In this document: positions 29,260-40,424 of the stretch, one piece after another
Numbering within the stretch: position 1 is the stretch's first letter
Layout: every line of letters starts with the position of its first letter
Program-made: the position numbers and the translations under genes
Notes under the pieces: generated by a model
What the model saw: only the letters and a program-made list of their open reading frames with translations
Told to the model about the DNA's origin: nothing
Databases searched by the model: none
From: Auanema rhodensis
Lineage: Eukaryota; Nematoda; Chromadorea; Rhabditida; Rhabditidae
NCBI GenBank assembly: GCA_964057225.1
Contig: OZ059897.1
Span: 7,006,001-7,070,000, forward strand
Reading direction: 5' to 3'
Length of the DNA: 64,000 nucleotides

Positions 29260-30947
29260 CTTTATCCGTTCACCACAACTTTCACGGCTTAATATTGCTT
29301 TTGCTCTAACCTGGTATAAATTTGTGGCATCTTCTATCTGTGTAATGATTGAATGCGGGTTTTTTCGTGCTTACAGCAAATTCACATTTTAAAACTTATC
29401 TGTAACATATATATGCCTTTAAATCAGTTTTTTTTCTTTTTTTTGAAGAGATTTTCATAGCTGAGATTATACTGCGGTCATTTAAATTTACAGTTTGATA
29501 TACTATCAGACTCTGTGAATGTCTGTAGAGCCTAACTATACTTATGAGAACTATACAATAAAGTTTAACGTTTTATTTCATGTTTTTCCTACTAATTGAT
29601 AGTATGCAGACTGTAGTGCAGATATGTTTGCAAGATATATCAGTTCACATTACCATTTTCGAGACATGTACTCCTGTTTTAAATTATACAAACATTTTAG
29701 CAGAGTTCCATGAGGTTGTCTGAGTTGGACAGTATGATCTCTGGCCAACTCCGTGCGGGAAATATGATAATGGTAAGACATTCAAAGAAGTCAATGATTA
29801 AGTTTTTGAAGTCGGATTACAATATTTTTATTGTATTGAATCCTTTATATGTACCAGGATATGTGGAAAACTAGTTCATATTGTAGAATTGAGTAAGAAA
29901 ATGTATTCTAATATTTTTCATTACTGCTTCCAATTCTATTTACTTTTTTCAAATTTTATTTCGAAACTTATTATTATGTACTGTAATTTTTTTCTGTAAA
30001 TTTTATGTTTTCAATAGTTTGTTTTCTATAGGACAAAAATGGAGAGAAACCGTCAATCAGTTACAAAATTTGAATTCAAATCACAAATCTAGCACGTGAA
30101 CTTTCACGTTAAATTAAAAAGTTGTTTTCATTTCTTATTTTTCAACATTTTTATGATTTCTAATGATTTATATTGTTGCATTATTGTATTTATATAAGGA
30201 AAATACAAAATTTGCAACAGAAACTGGAGACAGACAAGACGTCACTAGCATGCTCGATAAATGTGGTATGATCACTCTATACATGTTGACGTGAGAACGC
30301 TTTTATTAATAAGCCAGAACTAAAATAAGATTACAAGTCTTCGGAATAACTTAACAGTATGTAAATGCGAAAAGTACTTTTATGGATGTTTATATGGATA
30401 GTTCAGCTTTCTTGATTTTCTATACTGTTTGCCAGACGTCTATATCGTCATAAACAAACCACAGCTTTTTTAGCTATAGTGAATATAAAATTTCATGAAT
30501 TGTAGTTTTTTTTGAGTTATAGCTAACATCCTCCAAATATGAATAAAAACAAACGTTAATACTCAACTTTGTAACAATTTTTTTACATAAATTTAATTAT
30601 TTTTTAAATATTTAAAAGTTATTTTTAGTTTCATTCCAAGAATTTGACAAAAAAGTTAAAGCTGATCCTTTAAATGTTTCAAGACAAACTACTGTAATAA
30701 ACATATTAAGTATATCTATGCTTAGTATTATTAAAGATATTCTTAAAAACTTCTCTTATTTCTGATTTGAAATCTTCTATTTCAATATGATATTGTGTAC
30801 TTTTTAAACGAATGCCAAATTTAGAAAATGTTCAGTAAAACATGTTAATTGTATCTTATTAGCCACAATTACTGTTAGAACTACTAAAATACAAACACAT
30901 ATTTTACGAAATTTCTAAAATTTCATTTTCTATCAAACATTCGCCAA
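29260..30947. other. klp-7 3' UTR and AT-rich intergenic region
   Basis: The kinesin poly(A) signal is at 29557-29562. The remaining 1.4 kb is AT-rich with no open frame or RNA-like sequence I can support. The last few hundred bases should be the upstream region of the next chemoreceptor. Confidence 0.4.
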
Positions 30948-32246
30948 ATGCAGACAGCTGCAAATGTCTCCGCTTATGAACTTGGTTATTGTCCGGAAAA
31001 CCCTGTTCCTGAAGCTAAAGCTTGGTTCATTCTTCTATCTCGAGGTATTGGCGGACTTACTATCTTGTTTGGAATCTATTGTTCCCGTTTAATCTCGAAA
31101 ACTCTCAAAGAAGAATATGGATCATTTCGGTATTATATTTATGTTTATCATATTTCCAGCATGGTTTCTGGAATTTCAGTCTCATTATTAGCGGTACTTT
31201 TGAGAAAAATTTTAAAAATTAACAATGAAATCTTAGGCTCCCGTATATTACCTGCCTTTGTTGTCTGGTTATAGTATAGGTTTTTGGAATTTTTTTGGAA
31301 TTTCATTTTTACATCAGAATTATATGAATGTTCTTATTCATTTTGTTGGTTTTGCTATTTGCATCATTCTATTTTTCTACCGATACTGGATAGTTCGAGC
31401 TACTAACTCTGATAGCAACTCCTGGGGCTTTCGTTTGGGTGTTGCTGTAATATGTATAGTTTATATTGTTCCATATTTTGTTGTTATAAGCTTTTTTCAA
31501 AACACTCCATCCAGTTTAGAAAGCTTGGTTAAGGTACAATTCAAATAATTGAAAATGATTCTATTCGCATTTTTCATGTAGGCTTGTCCAGCATATGCAA
31601 CTCTTCTTACAGTACCTAATGCTCAAAATGTTGGAAGATTTCGTATTGAACCTTCACTTCGTGTGGATGTGTTCCTATTTTTCATAAGTGCTATTGTATT
31701 CAGCACATCTGTATTTACTTTAAAATACATGATTATACGTAATTTGGATAAACAAAAGCTATCGATGTCAGAAAAAACCAGTATACTTCATCGTAAATTA
31801 CTTCGAGCTCTTCAATTTCAGGTAATTTTGCTTGAAGCTCATAATCAACTTGCTGCTATTTTTTTTCTTTTTAGGCTTTAGTTCCTTCAAGTTTTATAGC
31901 TTGTCCTGTTTTAATTATTCATATTAGTATGTTTTTTGATATTCCAATACCATTAGGTAAATTGGCATATGTTATAATTTCATTTTACTTTATATACATT
32001 TCAGATGTTTCTCATTTCTTAATTTCATGTACCCAATTTCATGGTATTGCTAATACAATTGGAATCATCGTCCTTAATAATGGCTTATTAACACAGTTTA
32101 TACAAGGTATTTGATATATATAATCTGAATATCTCTTCAAAAGATTTTTATTAATAGATTTTCTCAATTTGGTTGGAGTAAAAGAAAGATTTGTTCTGAA
32201 ATCTCCGTTTGCATCCGTTGGTTCTAAGCTATTTACAACCGCATAA
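30948..32246 (+). CDS. Seven-transmembrane chemoreceptor of the nematode sri/srh type
   Basis: Six exons fit in frame: 30948-31193, 31237-31533, 31582-31821, 31875-31956, 32005-32106 and 32158-32246, giving 351 residues. Marks of the sri/srh group: a Cys/Pro-bearing N-terminus (LGYCPENPVPEAKAWF); the motif APVYYLPLLSGYSIG after TM2; a pre-TM6 segment SILHRKLLRALQFQALVPS; the Cys-Pro of TM6; and FHGIANTIGIIVLNN in TM7. The usual PYR triplet after TM7 is replaced (NNGLLTQF), which is unusual. The 48 bp intron at 31957-32004 keeps frame whether spliced or not; splicing gives the family's normal TM6-TM7 spacing, so I removed it. The likely role is chemosensation; the ligand is unknown. Confidence 0.75.
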
Positions 32247-33686
32247 CCCTTTCTTATAGCCATAATCACATTTCAGAAAACATCTCGAACAACTACACGA
32301 AGTACTGTGAATCCGATATAAAAAAGTATTTAATATTATATTTCTTTCGTTTTCTGCTGTTTACGTGTTTATTCGCATATTTTTGTGAAATTATGCTGAT
32401 CACTTACATTTTGGAGAAAACGAATTGATAAAGTTATGACGGTTTCTGTTCTTATTTTGTTTTCTTAATTTCAAAATTATAATAAACCCAATGATAATCG
32501 AGAATTTACTTGGAAACTGGGAACTAAATATGATAAAATACCTTGTCATTGCTTTTCAGACTGCTAGAGACAGTAACTATCTAAATGCTGTAAAGTTCGA
32601 TAATTGTGGGCTTGAAGAAATTTATCCTTGACGATGCAATCTCGCCGGTATCATCTCTTCAGGGATCAGCTACAGAGTCCGCCTCAGCTTGTTAAATAAT
32701 AACTAGAGGCAAAGAAGTTTCACAACATCTACTTCTCTTGACTGTATTTGAGTAGGCAAAGTGTCTCTCATAAAGATGCCCTTGATTCCTAGCTTTTCTA
32801 CGAGATGCAGAAGATCTAAATTGGTCAAAGGCTTCTGGTCTTTTTTAAAATACATTTATTAAGCTTATTTTTTATTCAAAAAGTTAGTTCACTTTTCTCG
32901 ACCATTTTGATCACATTTTTTTCTCTTTTGGGCCATTTTTGAAAATGAGACATTTTCGAAGAGTTGAGACACAAAATCAATGAAAATAAGCCTTAAAATG
33001 GCTTGAAAATGAGAAAATTGAGAATGGGTGAAAAGGTGCGCTATCGATTATTTTTATATATAAATACATTTATTTATTTAATATTATGTCTTTTCTAAAT
33101 TTATAATAATATTGATTTTAAATAAATATTTAATATAAAACTATTTATCAATTCGTATAGTTTGTAGTATGGAATAGACTGTCGAATTTACCTTTTTCAC
33201 TGAAACCCAAGTGTACATGTGTGTAGTTTCCCATCAAATTAATGTTTTTTCTTTTGAAAATATTTAAATTATTATAAAATTTTAAATGAAATCAAGAACT
33301 AAAGTTCTTTCTTTGGAGTTGTTGAAGATAACTTACGAGAGCTCATGAAGAAATGATTGATTCTTATTTATGTGAATTTATAAGAAAAAAAAAAGATTTA
33401 GAGGATAAAATATTCTTTAATTTAATTTTAAATGATATAACATCATATCAGAAATCTTTTATTTATTAAATTGATTAATTATTTTTAAAATTTAAAACAT
33501 TTTAGTTGTAAAATTAGTTTATCTTTTCTTACTTTCAACTGTCGCCGTACTGGGGCGAGGGGTTGGGGTTGGTTTGGCAACAAACGCATGCACTAGTGCC
33601 GAATTATTATAATTATACAAAAGTGTTTTGAATACAATGATCATAAACATAACAAATGCTTATTTAAGGTTTTAAAGTTTGACAAC
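32247..33686. other. AT-rich intergenic region between convergent genes
   Basis: This lies between the 3' ends of the chemoreceptor and the minus-strand lysozyme-like gene. It is strongly AT-rich around 33050-33520. A small GC-rich island near 33541-33600 is conspicuous but codes for nothing recognisable. No repeat with clean ends was found. Confidence 0.4.
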
Positions 33687-34703
33687 TTAAGAAGCCATCT
33701 TATCCAAGTTACAGGATACTCCACAGTATGTTTGCTTTTGATCGTATTGGACGGCAAAAATATTATTCATAGTCCATCCACCGAATGGTTCGAAATTCTT
33801 CACGACGAAAGGATTAGCACCTGTGCTGTTAGCAGCATTTGCCCACCTAGTATTGTATTGAATAAGTTTAATTAATTATAATTAAAGAAATACCATAATT
33901 GAGCGTCAGGATGCAAATCCTGGAAGTTCAGATTGTTAGTAATGGCCATCCAATCGTCACGATTGGTGAAAACTCCCAAAATGACATTCTAAAAGAAAGA
34001 ATTGGAACTATATGATCGTATGTGTTACCTTTTCATTATTAGCAGCAGCAATATCTTTAATGAACTTGACATTATCAGCAGGGTTTGAATACCAATCCTT
34101 TGGTGATACAACCTGTTGAGAATAGAAATTTTTAAAAAAATATTCAAATGTGTAAATACCGATATGAAGAACACATAAGGAAGAATATTACAGTTTGATA
34201 AGCCATTATACATTTCCATATACTGATCTCGTCCTGATTTTGATCCTTTGGGTGATGGTATCATGTATGGATATGTGACAACGTACTCTATAATTTTCAT
34301 TTTTAGTTTCAAGATAACGTTGAGCAGTTGCTCTTCTAGCAAACAAACTCAAAATTCTTACTATCTCTCGCAATTTTGATAGTGTTACATGAATTTTGAT
34401 CGAACATTCCACCATTAGTAGAAGCATAAGCTCTGAAATTACAGAGTGATAGTGAATACTTTGAATATAGGACGATTACCTGACAAACATTTGAGTAGTA
34501 TGATCTACAAACATACATTGCAATTGTGGATCAGTTATTGGCTGTGAGAAATCTACAGCTTTGTATTGTAGACGTTTGGGAGCAGCAGTAGATGCAGTCT
34601 AAAGAAAATTTGAGAATAAATGAAAAGTCTTCTGCAGGTGTCATCAAACCTGTGCTTTGACAATAGCGATGAGGATGAAGCCTATGAATATAGAATACCG
34701 CAT
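33687..34703 (-). CDS. Secreted GH25-type lysozyme-like protein, catalytic motif apparently lost
   Basis: Nematode LYS proteins of the GH25 fold are secreted, mostly gut, antibacterial enzymes. Seven exons (34650-34703, 34480-34598, 34362-34432, 34160-34287, 34029-34112, 33894-33988, 33687-33846) give 236 residues. A signal peptide (MRYSIFIGFILIAIVKA) is followed by AVDFSQ, the conserved first strand. Downstream are NVILGVFTNRDDWMAIT, AQLWWANAANSTG, FEPFGGWT and VQYDQKQTYCGVSCNLDKM, which match the YTSQSQW, LWYA, FGGW and C-terminal blocks of worm LYS proteins. Where family members carry WLDIEG before the QYW block, this protein has FFISVVSPKDW at about 121-131, so the Asp-x-Glu is missing. 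It may be a non-enzymatic or binding homologue. A TGATAAG site lies just upstream. Confidence 0.75.
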
Positions 34704-34774
34704 TAGGTCCGCAGAGAACTTTTTGATTGCTGATTACAGATATATATATATATATCTACATACATATATGCTGT

Positions 34775-34781
34775 TGATAAG
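34775..34781. promoter_or_regulatory. GATA-type site upstream of the lysozyme-like gene
   Basis: TGATAAG lies about 72 bp before the ATG. Intestinal genes of worms are driven by ELT-2/GATA sites of the form TGATAA, which suits a gut lysozyme. It is a single short match. Confidence 0.4.
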
Positions 34782-35557
34782 AATAATCAAATAACTCTTT
34801 ACTGTTTTCTCTCTCATCCTCTCATCGTCTTGCTCGCTCGTATTCCCAGTATCTCATTTAAGAAAATAAAATTATTCTTATTATCTAATATCGAAACTAT
34901 CAAATTTATCTTCTTAATACATAAAAATGTGCTGACGATGATGAAATGATGATATATGAAAAGCAATAAAACACTTAATAGAGCTGACTAAAAAACCGAA
35001 TTAAAAAAGGAAATAGATTGACTATTCCAAACAATCTTTTATATTTTTTGGTCTTGCTTAGATGTATCAACAGTTCACTTTTCTGAAACTTTTGTCAATT
35101 TACTCGAATAAATCTGATATGTTACGAACAAAATTTTGATAAAACTTTATTTGTTTTTGAATCTGTAGTAACTACAGACGATTTGACTCAGAAGGATGAC
35201 AATGCTCATACTCAAGATATTTTTATTTTTTGAAATGTTATCATTTCTATTCAATTTATGACGTCATATTTTGTATATCTGATATGATGTCTTAAACATC
35301 AGTTATTGATATATTGTTCAAAAATTAAACTAAAGATTGATTAGGAATTTTAGAAAAGAAAAAGTACATGGTAAAGACGATAACTGGTTGCTCTATCTAT
35401 TGAGATTATAGAGAGTACTGAAATAAAAAAAATGGAATAACATTGTTTATGATGTTGCCAACATCTTAACTACTTATTGAGAACTGCATATGGAAGTATA
35501 GTAGTCAGCTTAAGCTTGTTCAACTCTTAGACTCTTTTCAACATCTCAATGAGATGC
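34782..35557. other. AT-rich upstream region of the lysozyme-like gene
   Basis: No gene seen. It includes a TA-dinucleotide run at 34740-34755 beside the gene and one perfect CRE palindrome at 35259-35266. Confidence 0.4.
35259..35266. promoter_or_regulatory. Perfect CRE palindrome (TGACGTCA)
   Basis: The 8 bp consensus sits in a 10 bp palindrome (ATGACGTCAT) about 560 bp upstream of the lysozyme-like ATG. CREB/ATF proteins, including the worm immune regulator ATF-7, bind this sequence. Function here is inference. Confidence 0.35.
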
Positions 35558-35974
35558 GCTTTTTCCGTTTCTATACCCCCCGTTTAAGCCCCGCCCCTTT
35601 TGCCGTTAGGCACATACTTTTATTAAAATGTGATACCTATATGAGATACGGCGGTATCCAGATATCCACAAATGTTCCATTTTTTTAAAATTTCCCTTCT
35701 ACAGTCTTTTATGGTACATCTCCACTTATTTCGAACAAAAGAAAGACTCATTTGTCGTTAACATCGGTCACATTCGTTAGTCTCAAAGACTATACCCCTT
35801 TCTCTTGCAAGAATTGAATGGCATCAGCTTCAGTACGAAGCCGTTCTTTTGGAGCAAACATTTAGACGAAAAATGGTTGATAATGTAGATGCAATAACCA
35901 ATAATGATTCAGTTTTTATATCATAATATATTCAAGGTTTATTATACTTATTATAGCTATAGAAACGGAAAAAG
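35558..35974. mobile_element. Non-autonomous DNA element bounded by 17 bp inverted repeats
   Basis: CTTTTTCCGTTTCTATA at 35559-35575 is repeated in perfect inverted form at 35958-35974 (TATAGAAACGGAAAAAG). The roughly 380 bp between has no coding potential. Weaker similarity (TCTCA/ATGAG sequences) extends outwards on both sides, so the true ends may lie slightly further out. Superfamily unknown. Confidence 0.5.
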
Positions 35975-36541
35975 AACCCAATGAGATTCTAGGAAATGCA
36001 GCTAAAGTAAGAAAACAATGTATTCTAATTCTTCGGTCTGCCCCTCCGATTAGAATACCTACAACTTTTCAAAGTTATTAGATCGTTCTTAGTTTTTTTT
36101 TGTTTTTACTGAACCTCTTTCTCTCTCTCTCTGTCGAATAAGTTGCTTTGCTTTATTCGTAATCTGTGGGATTCGTAGAATTTACTGTATTTTGGACGTT
36201 CTCGATGTCGAGTATCTCGATTGTTGGCGAATGTATTCGCACTACTCTTTTTGTCGGTGTTAAAAGAGTGTTGTGTCTCCGTGTTTGACAGAATCTTAGG
36301 GTGTCTGCAGTCTTTCTAACTGCCACGAGCCTCGGAAAGAGTAATCTTTATCGACTAGAGCTCGTCGAGTTCGTGTTCTCTGACAACGTTCTCGGACAAA
36401 CGGACCTCTGATACAGATCCGCCCTTATGAACCTACTAACGGCCGTTGCGGTTAGTCTCAAGGAAGACAGGTTTTCTAACTGTTTCTAGACGAGTGCGTG
36501 AACTATTCCTACGCCCTCGGGTTCTTGCTGATTACGATGTC

Positions 36542-36796
36542 TGTTATTTCGGAATCAACAATGACACACAACTAATAGGTTTATTAACGACCAACGATAG
36601 GATAATTTACAAGAGAATATAACTCTGCAAGACAACAGAGAACTGTAGAGTATAATTCCTAACTGAATGAAGACCTACTGATCTCAGAGTACTTAAAACC
36701 TAAAATTTTATTTCTAATCGGACCTTATATACCTTTACTTGGCGGTTATAGTTTATATGTTATATTTTCTATTTGATCTCGGTCCTACGATCGACA
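36542..36796. other. Possible LTR-like segment near retroelement remains
   Basis: The segment begins TGTTATTTC and ends GATCGACA, the TG..CA form of LTRs, and is followed one base later by TGGGGGC, which could be a primer-binding site. No matching second copy or target duplication is visible. It sits beside a zinc-knuckle coding fragment. Tentative. Confidence 0.2.
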
Positions 36797-36883
36797 CTGG
36801 GGGCAAACAAAAAAGATAAAGCTAAACGAGAAAAACGATTTTATAAATTCAAAAAAACAAAAAAAAACAAAGAACAAAAAATG

Positions 36884-37079
36884 CTAATGACTGTCACCAC
36901 TTTTTCTCTTGAGCCTATTTCTTCTCATCATACTTTCTAGTCCAGCTACATGACCAGGGCAACAGCATAACGCATGTGCCCAGACTCCTGAATTGCAATG
37001 TCGGCAAGTCGTCGGGTTCCGACATTGCCCGGTTTCATAAGTTGATTTCAAACACTTTAAACACCGTTTGGTTTCATGA
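36884..37079 (-). pseudogene. Zinc-knuckle fragment of retroelement type fused to the mariner remnant
   Basis: The minus-strand frame that carries the mariner C-terminal part continues into a cysteine-rich stretch: KRCLKCLKSTYETGQC, then RNPTTCRHCNSG. The spacing C-x2-C-x8-C-x5-C-x2-C is not part of mariner transposase. It resembles the nucleocapsid-like knuckle of BEL/Pao retrotransposons (C-x-x-C-L-x..H..C....C-x-x-C), with the His replaced. It ends at a stop at 36884. No polymerase or integrase domain is present nearby, so this is a fragment. Confidence 0.4.
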
Positions 37080-37982
37080 GCAAAATGGAGCCTCTGTGAG
37101 AAAGTTTTAACTTCCTGTAGGTTTTTAATGTTCTCTCCCCTCAAGCTGTGTTCCATTGGCCTAAACAGATGGAAATCTGTTGGAGCAAGGTCTGATGAGT
37201 AAGGGTGTGTTTGAGAACGGTTCATCCCAGCTCCAGAAGCGTCGAGGGCGAGCGTTGTCACGCAACAACGCTATACTTCTGTTTCTGACCTCCTGTCGGG
37301 CTTCAATGTTAACACTGAGTCGTCTGAATTGCTCAGAATCATGCTCCTTATCTATGGTTCTACCGTATGGTGAAATCTTATAGAAAACAACTCCGTTTTT
37401 CTTCCAGAAAAGGGACAGAAGTGCCTTCTTGGCGGTTAACGGGTTAGCCCTTGGGGCCATCGGAACCGATTCTCCAGGGTTAACCCAAAACTTAGCCCTG
37501 TTTCGGTTGGAATAGAGAATCCACTTTTCATTTCCAGTCACCGAACTTTTGGAAAACCTCTTTTTTTGGCTCATATTCAGAAGATCCTGAGGCAAAGAAA
37601 CTCTTGACCTGAGATTACTCTCAGACAAGAGATGTGGGGAAAATAGGGAAAGCTTCTGAATTTTCCCTATTTTTTTTAACCGTCGAGAGACAGTTGCTTT
37701 GTAAAGCTTCAATTGGTTCCTGATTTGAAGTTGAGTTGCCCCAGGAGTGCAATCGAGTACATTTTGGAGGTCACAGTTGCTGAATTTTTCAGCAGCTTCG
37801 GGTCTAGGGCGATCTTGGAAATCGAAGTCGATAGACTTAAAGCGGCTAAACCACTTCTTACATGTTGAATACGATGGAGAAGAATCGCCGTCAATAACTT
37901 TCATTTTTCTGAAGGATTCTTTGGCAGAAATACCTTCCTTAAAATGATGAAGAAGGGTATAGCGCATGAAAGTAACATCCAT
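37080..37982 (-). mobile_element. Defective mariner transposase copy
   Basis: From the ATG at 37982 the frame reads RYTLLHHFKEGISAKESFRKM, CKKWFSRFKS, RRLKKIGKIQKLSLFSPHLL, KWILYSNRNRAKFWVNPGES and LRDNARP, in the order of mariner transposases. It is dead in three ways. The first catalytic Asp is changed (TGNEKW for TGDEKW). The frame shifts just after DNARP. The distance from that Asp to the Asp of YSSDLAPTDFHLF is about 23 codons instead of the expected 34, so roughly a dozen codons are deleted. The C-terminal portion stops after LRGENIKNLQEVKTFSQ and runs into unrelated sequence. No clear terminal inverted repeats were found. Confidence 0.8.
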
Positions 37983-38167
37983 AACGAAACCGAAGAAAAA
38001 AACGTTCAAAGAAAAAAGAGTTTTTTTCAAATGTAAAGTTTTTAAAATGTATTGCTTTTTATTTTTATTATATTTAGAAATATTCTAATTTTTAAATTTC
38101 AAAATTTTTGTAAAACTTAACATAAAAATTTTTTGATATTGTTGATATACAGGTAGAAAGGTTATAA

Positions 38168-38464
38168 GTCAAGTGAATGACAGTGGACTTGTGAGCACTG
38201 ACTCCGGACCTATGAACATGTTCCTCACAACGTATATATATATATAAGGAGCAAATATAGCTCCGTATCTGATATGAGTATTAGAAAAAGGATGATTCAT
38301 CTTGACAACCAACAGGTCTTTCCTCCATCATTTATTGTCGAACACCCGTATGAAATACGCGGAATAGTTTTACCCTCTTATATATGTAAAAACGTTCTAC
38401 ATTGAAATGTATTGGTCCGGAGATAGTGGGTTATCGGTTAAAACCCCACTGTCACTCACTTGAC
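38168..38464. mobile_element. 297 bp MITE with 19 bp TIRs and TAA target duplication
   Basis: The left end GTCAAGTGAATGACAGTGG (38168-38186) matches the reverse complement of the right end (38446-38464) with one mismatch. TAA flanks both sides (38165-38167 and 38465-38467). There is no ORF inside. A 3 bp T-A-rich duplication is typical of PIF/Harbinger-derived MITEs; the superfamily call is inference. Confidence 0.75.
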
Positions 38465-38507
38465 TAATTTTGTAGTTTTCAAAAATAGGTTTTGATTTTA
38501 TAATTAA

Positions 38508-38917
38508 CACATTCAGGACGGCGTGACCCAACCCATTGGGTCACGGTCGGTAAATTACGTACAAAAAATTAAAAAATTTAAAAAATAGATTTTACTTGTT
38601 AATTTCAATATTATGTTAATAAACAACACGGAAATGATCTAAAAAAGGGAAATGATACAAAACTAAGATAAAATGATAAAAAAAACTGTCAATTTTTCTA
38701 TTAATTTTTGTTCATTTTTGAACGTATGGCATAATTTAAACTTGATCTATTTATGCTTAAGAAGTTACTGTGATTAGATATTTAATTGAATGATAGATGA
38801 GATATCACTCTTCACATGCCTAAAGTTTTGATTCATAGATCCTTTTATTTTTGAAGTTATACAATCTCAAATATACGATATCGTCATAAACTGTTTCACA
38901 ATCCCGTCCTGAATGTG
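38508..38917. mobile_element. 410 bp piggyBac-like MITE flanked by TTAA
   Basis: CACATTCAGGACGG at 38508-38521 is perfectly inverted at 38904-38917, and TTAA flanks both ends (38504-38507 and 38918-38921). Just inside the left end is a perfect 9 bp hairpin, GTGACCCAA/TTGGGTCAC (38523-38544, loop CCCA). TTAA duplication and a GACCC..GGGTC palindrome near the tip are piggyBac features. No transposase is encoded. Confidence 0.75.
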
Positions 38918-38921
38918 TTAA

Positions 38922-40385
38922 GTAACCATTGGCTTAAGGAATAAGATAAGATTTAAGTTTAATTTTCTGTTATAAAAACTAGAAATATTCAAGTATTTAA
39001 TATTATTTAATTGCTTTAATTTCTTTCCAACAAATCCAAAAATTGAAAAAGAAAAAAGATTTTTACGTCAAAGTTCACGTAATGTGGATGTACGTCGAGT
39101 TGGCGTTGACGTCAAAGTTCACGTATACACACTATGCGAAGACGTAGATAAGATTCAAACACAAGTCGTTTTAGATTCACATTTTGTCAAGCTTGTGCTA
39201 CGTAAAAGCTCTAAGATCATTAAGATTCAGAAGATTGGTTAAGGAAATTATGTATATATTCACTAACTATTGATAAAGTGGTTAAACTAACAGATATTCC
39301 AATTTTAATCGAAATTACAAAAATTTATAATTATTTTCAACTCAATGTATACATTATAGAATTTGTATGTTCACTAATTTTCCACCGATAATTATTTAAA
39401 ATATAAGTATATTATTCAGTTCTATTCGGATCAAGCATTTTTCTTCATAACACCTATTTTGTCACATGTTTTGTGTGTTGTTATTACACTTAAATAATAA
39501 TGAAACAGCTAAACATAATAAAAATATTCATTTACAGCTTTAAGTATGGCACGAAGAGGCCGGGCCAGACCTGATAAGGTCTGTAAAAATTTGGCAAAAA
39601 AATTCAAATGGTCGAGACCCGGACACCACGTGCACCTCAAATACAATTTGCAGCATATGTGCAAAAAATATTAAAAAAGGGAACAAAGTGAAAGAAAGTG
39701 AAAGGTGTAGGTGGCTTGGATCACGCCTCTACCTATACGAAACCGGACTAAAACTATACAAAACAGAAAAATCTATACAAACTTAATACAATTTGTAATG
39801 AACATGTTGGCAAATATATGAAACATGGTCAAGCTGAGTATCAGAGTAAGGGACGAAGTAAATTTATAAGACAGAAAAAGGGGAAAAACGCCTTAGGGGG
39901 AAAATATGTATAAGGGAGATAAACATAAAAAGGGACTTGATACAAATTTCACCGATAGGATAAAGCCGGACTCAGGGTTGTGTACACTGATAATGAATAT
40001 ACACATCATGCAACTGGTTAGAAAACATTTTGAAGTTAATCATGAGGTTAGAACTTTTTGATTAGAAAATACATGTCTTCGCGGAATGAGAATTAAGAAA
40101 AAAAAGTTTCGCTTTTCCCTTTTCTTTAGAAATCTGAGTATTTTCCGTTTTTTTCCTCCATTTCTTATCGAAAATAAATAGATAAAAAAGGATTGTAAGA
40201 TAACGCTCTCTGAGGGTAACGACAAGATATAAAGGATATTAAAATAGACTGAGCAAGTGGAAGGCCATTTGTTTAAACGTATGTGCATATGATTAGGTAG
40301 AATAATGACCCGTGGCAAAGAAAGGATCAAAAAATTGAAGGACTGGCCGAGAGGAGAAGTTAAAAAGGTTAGGGGGAATTTGTTA

Positions 40386-40424
<39 letters not shown>

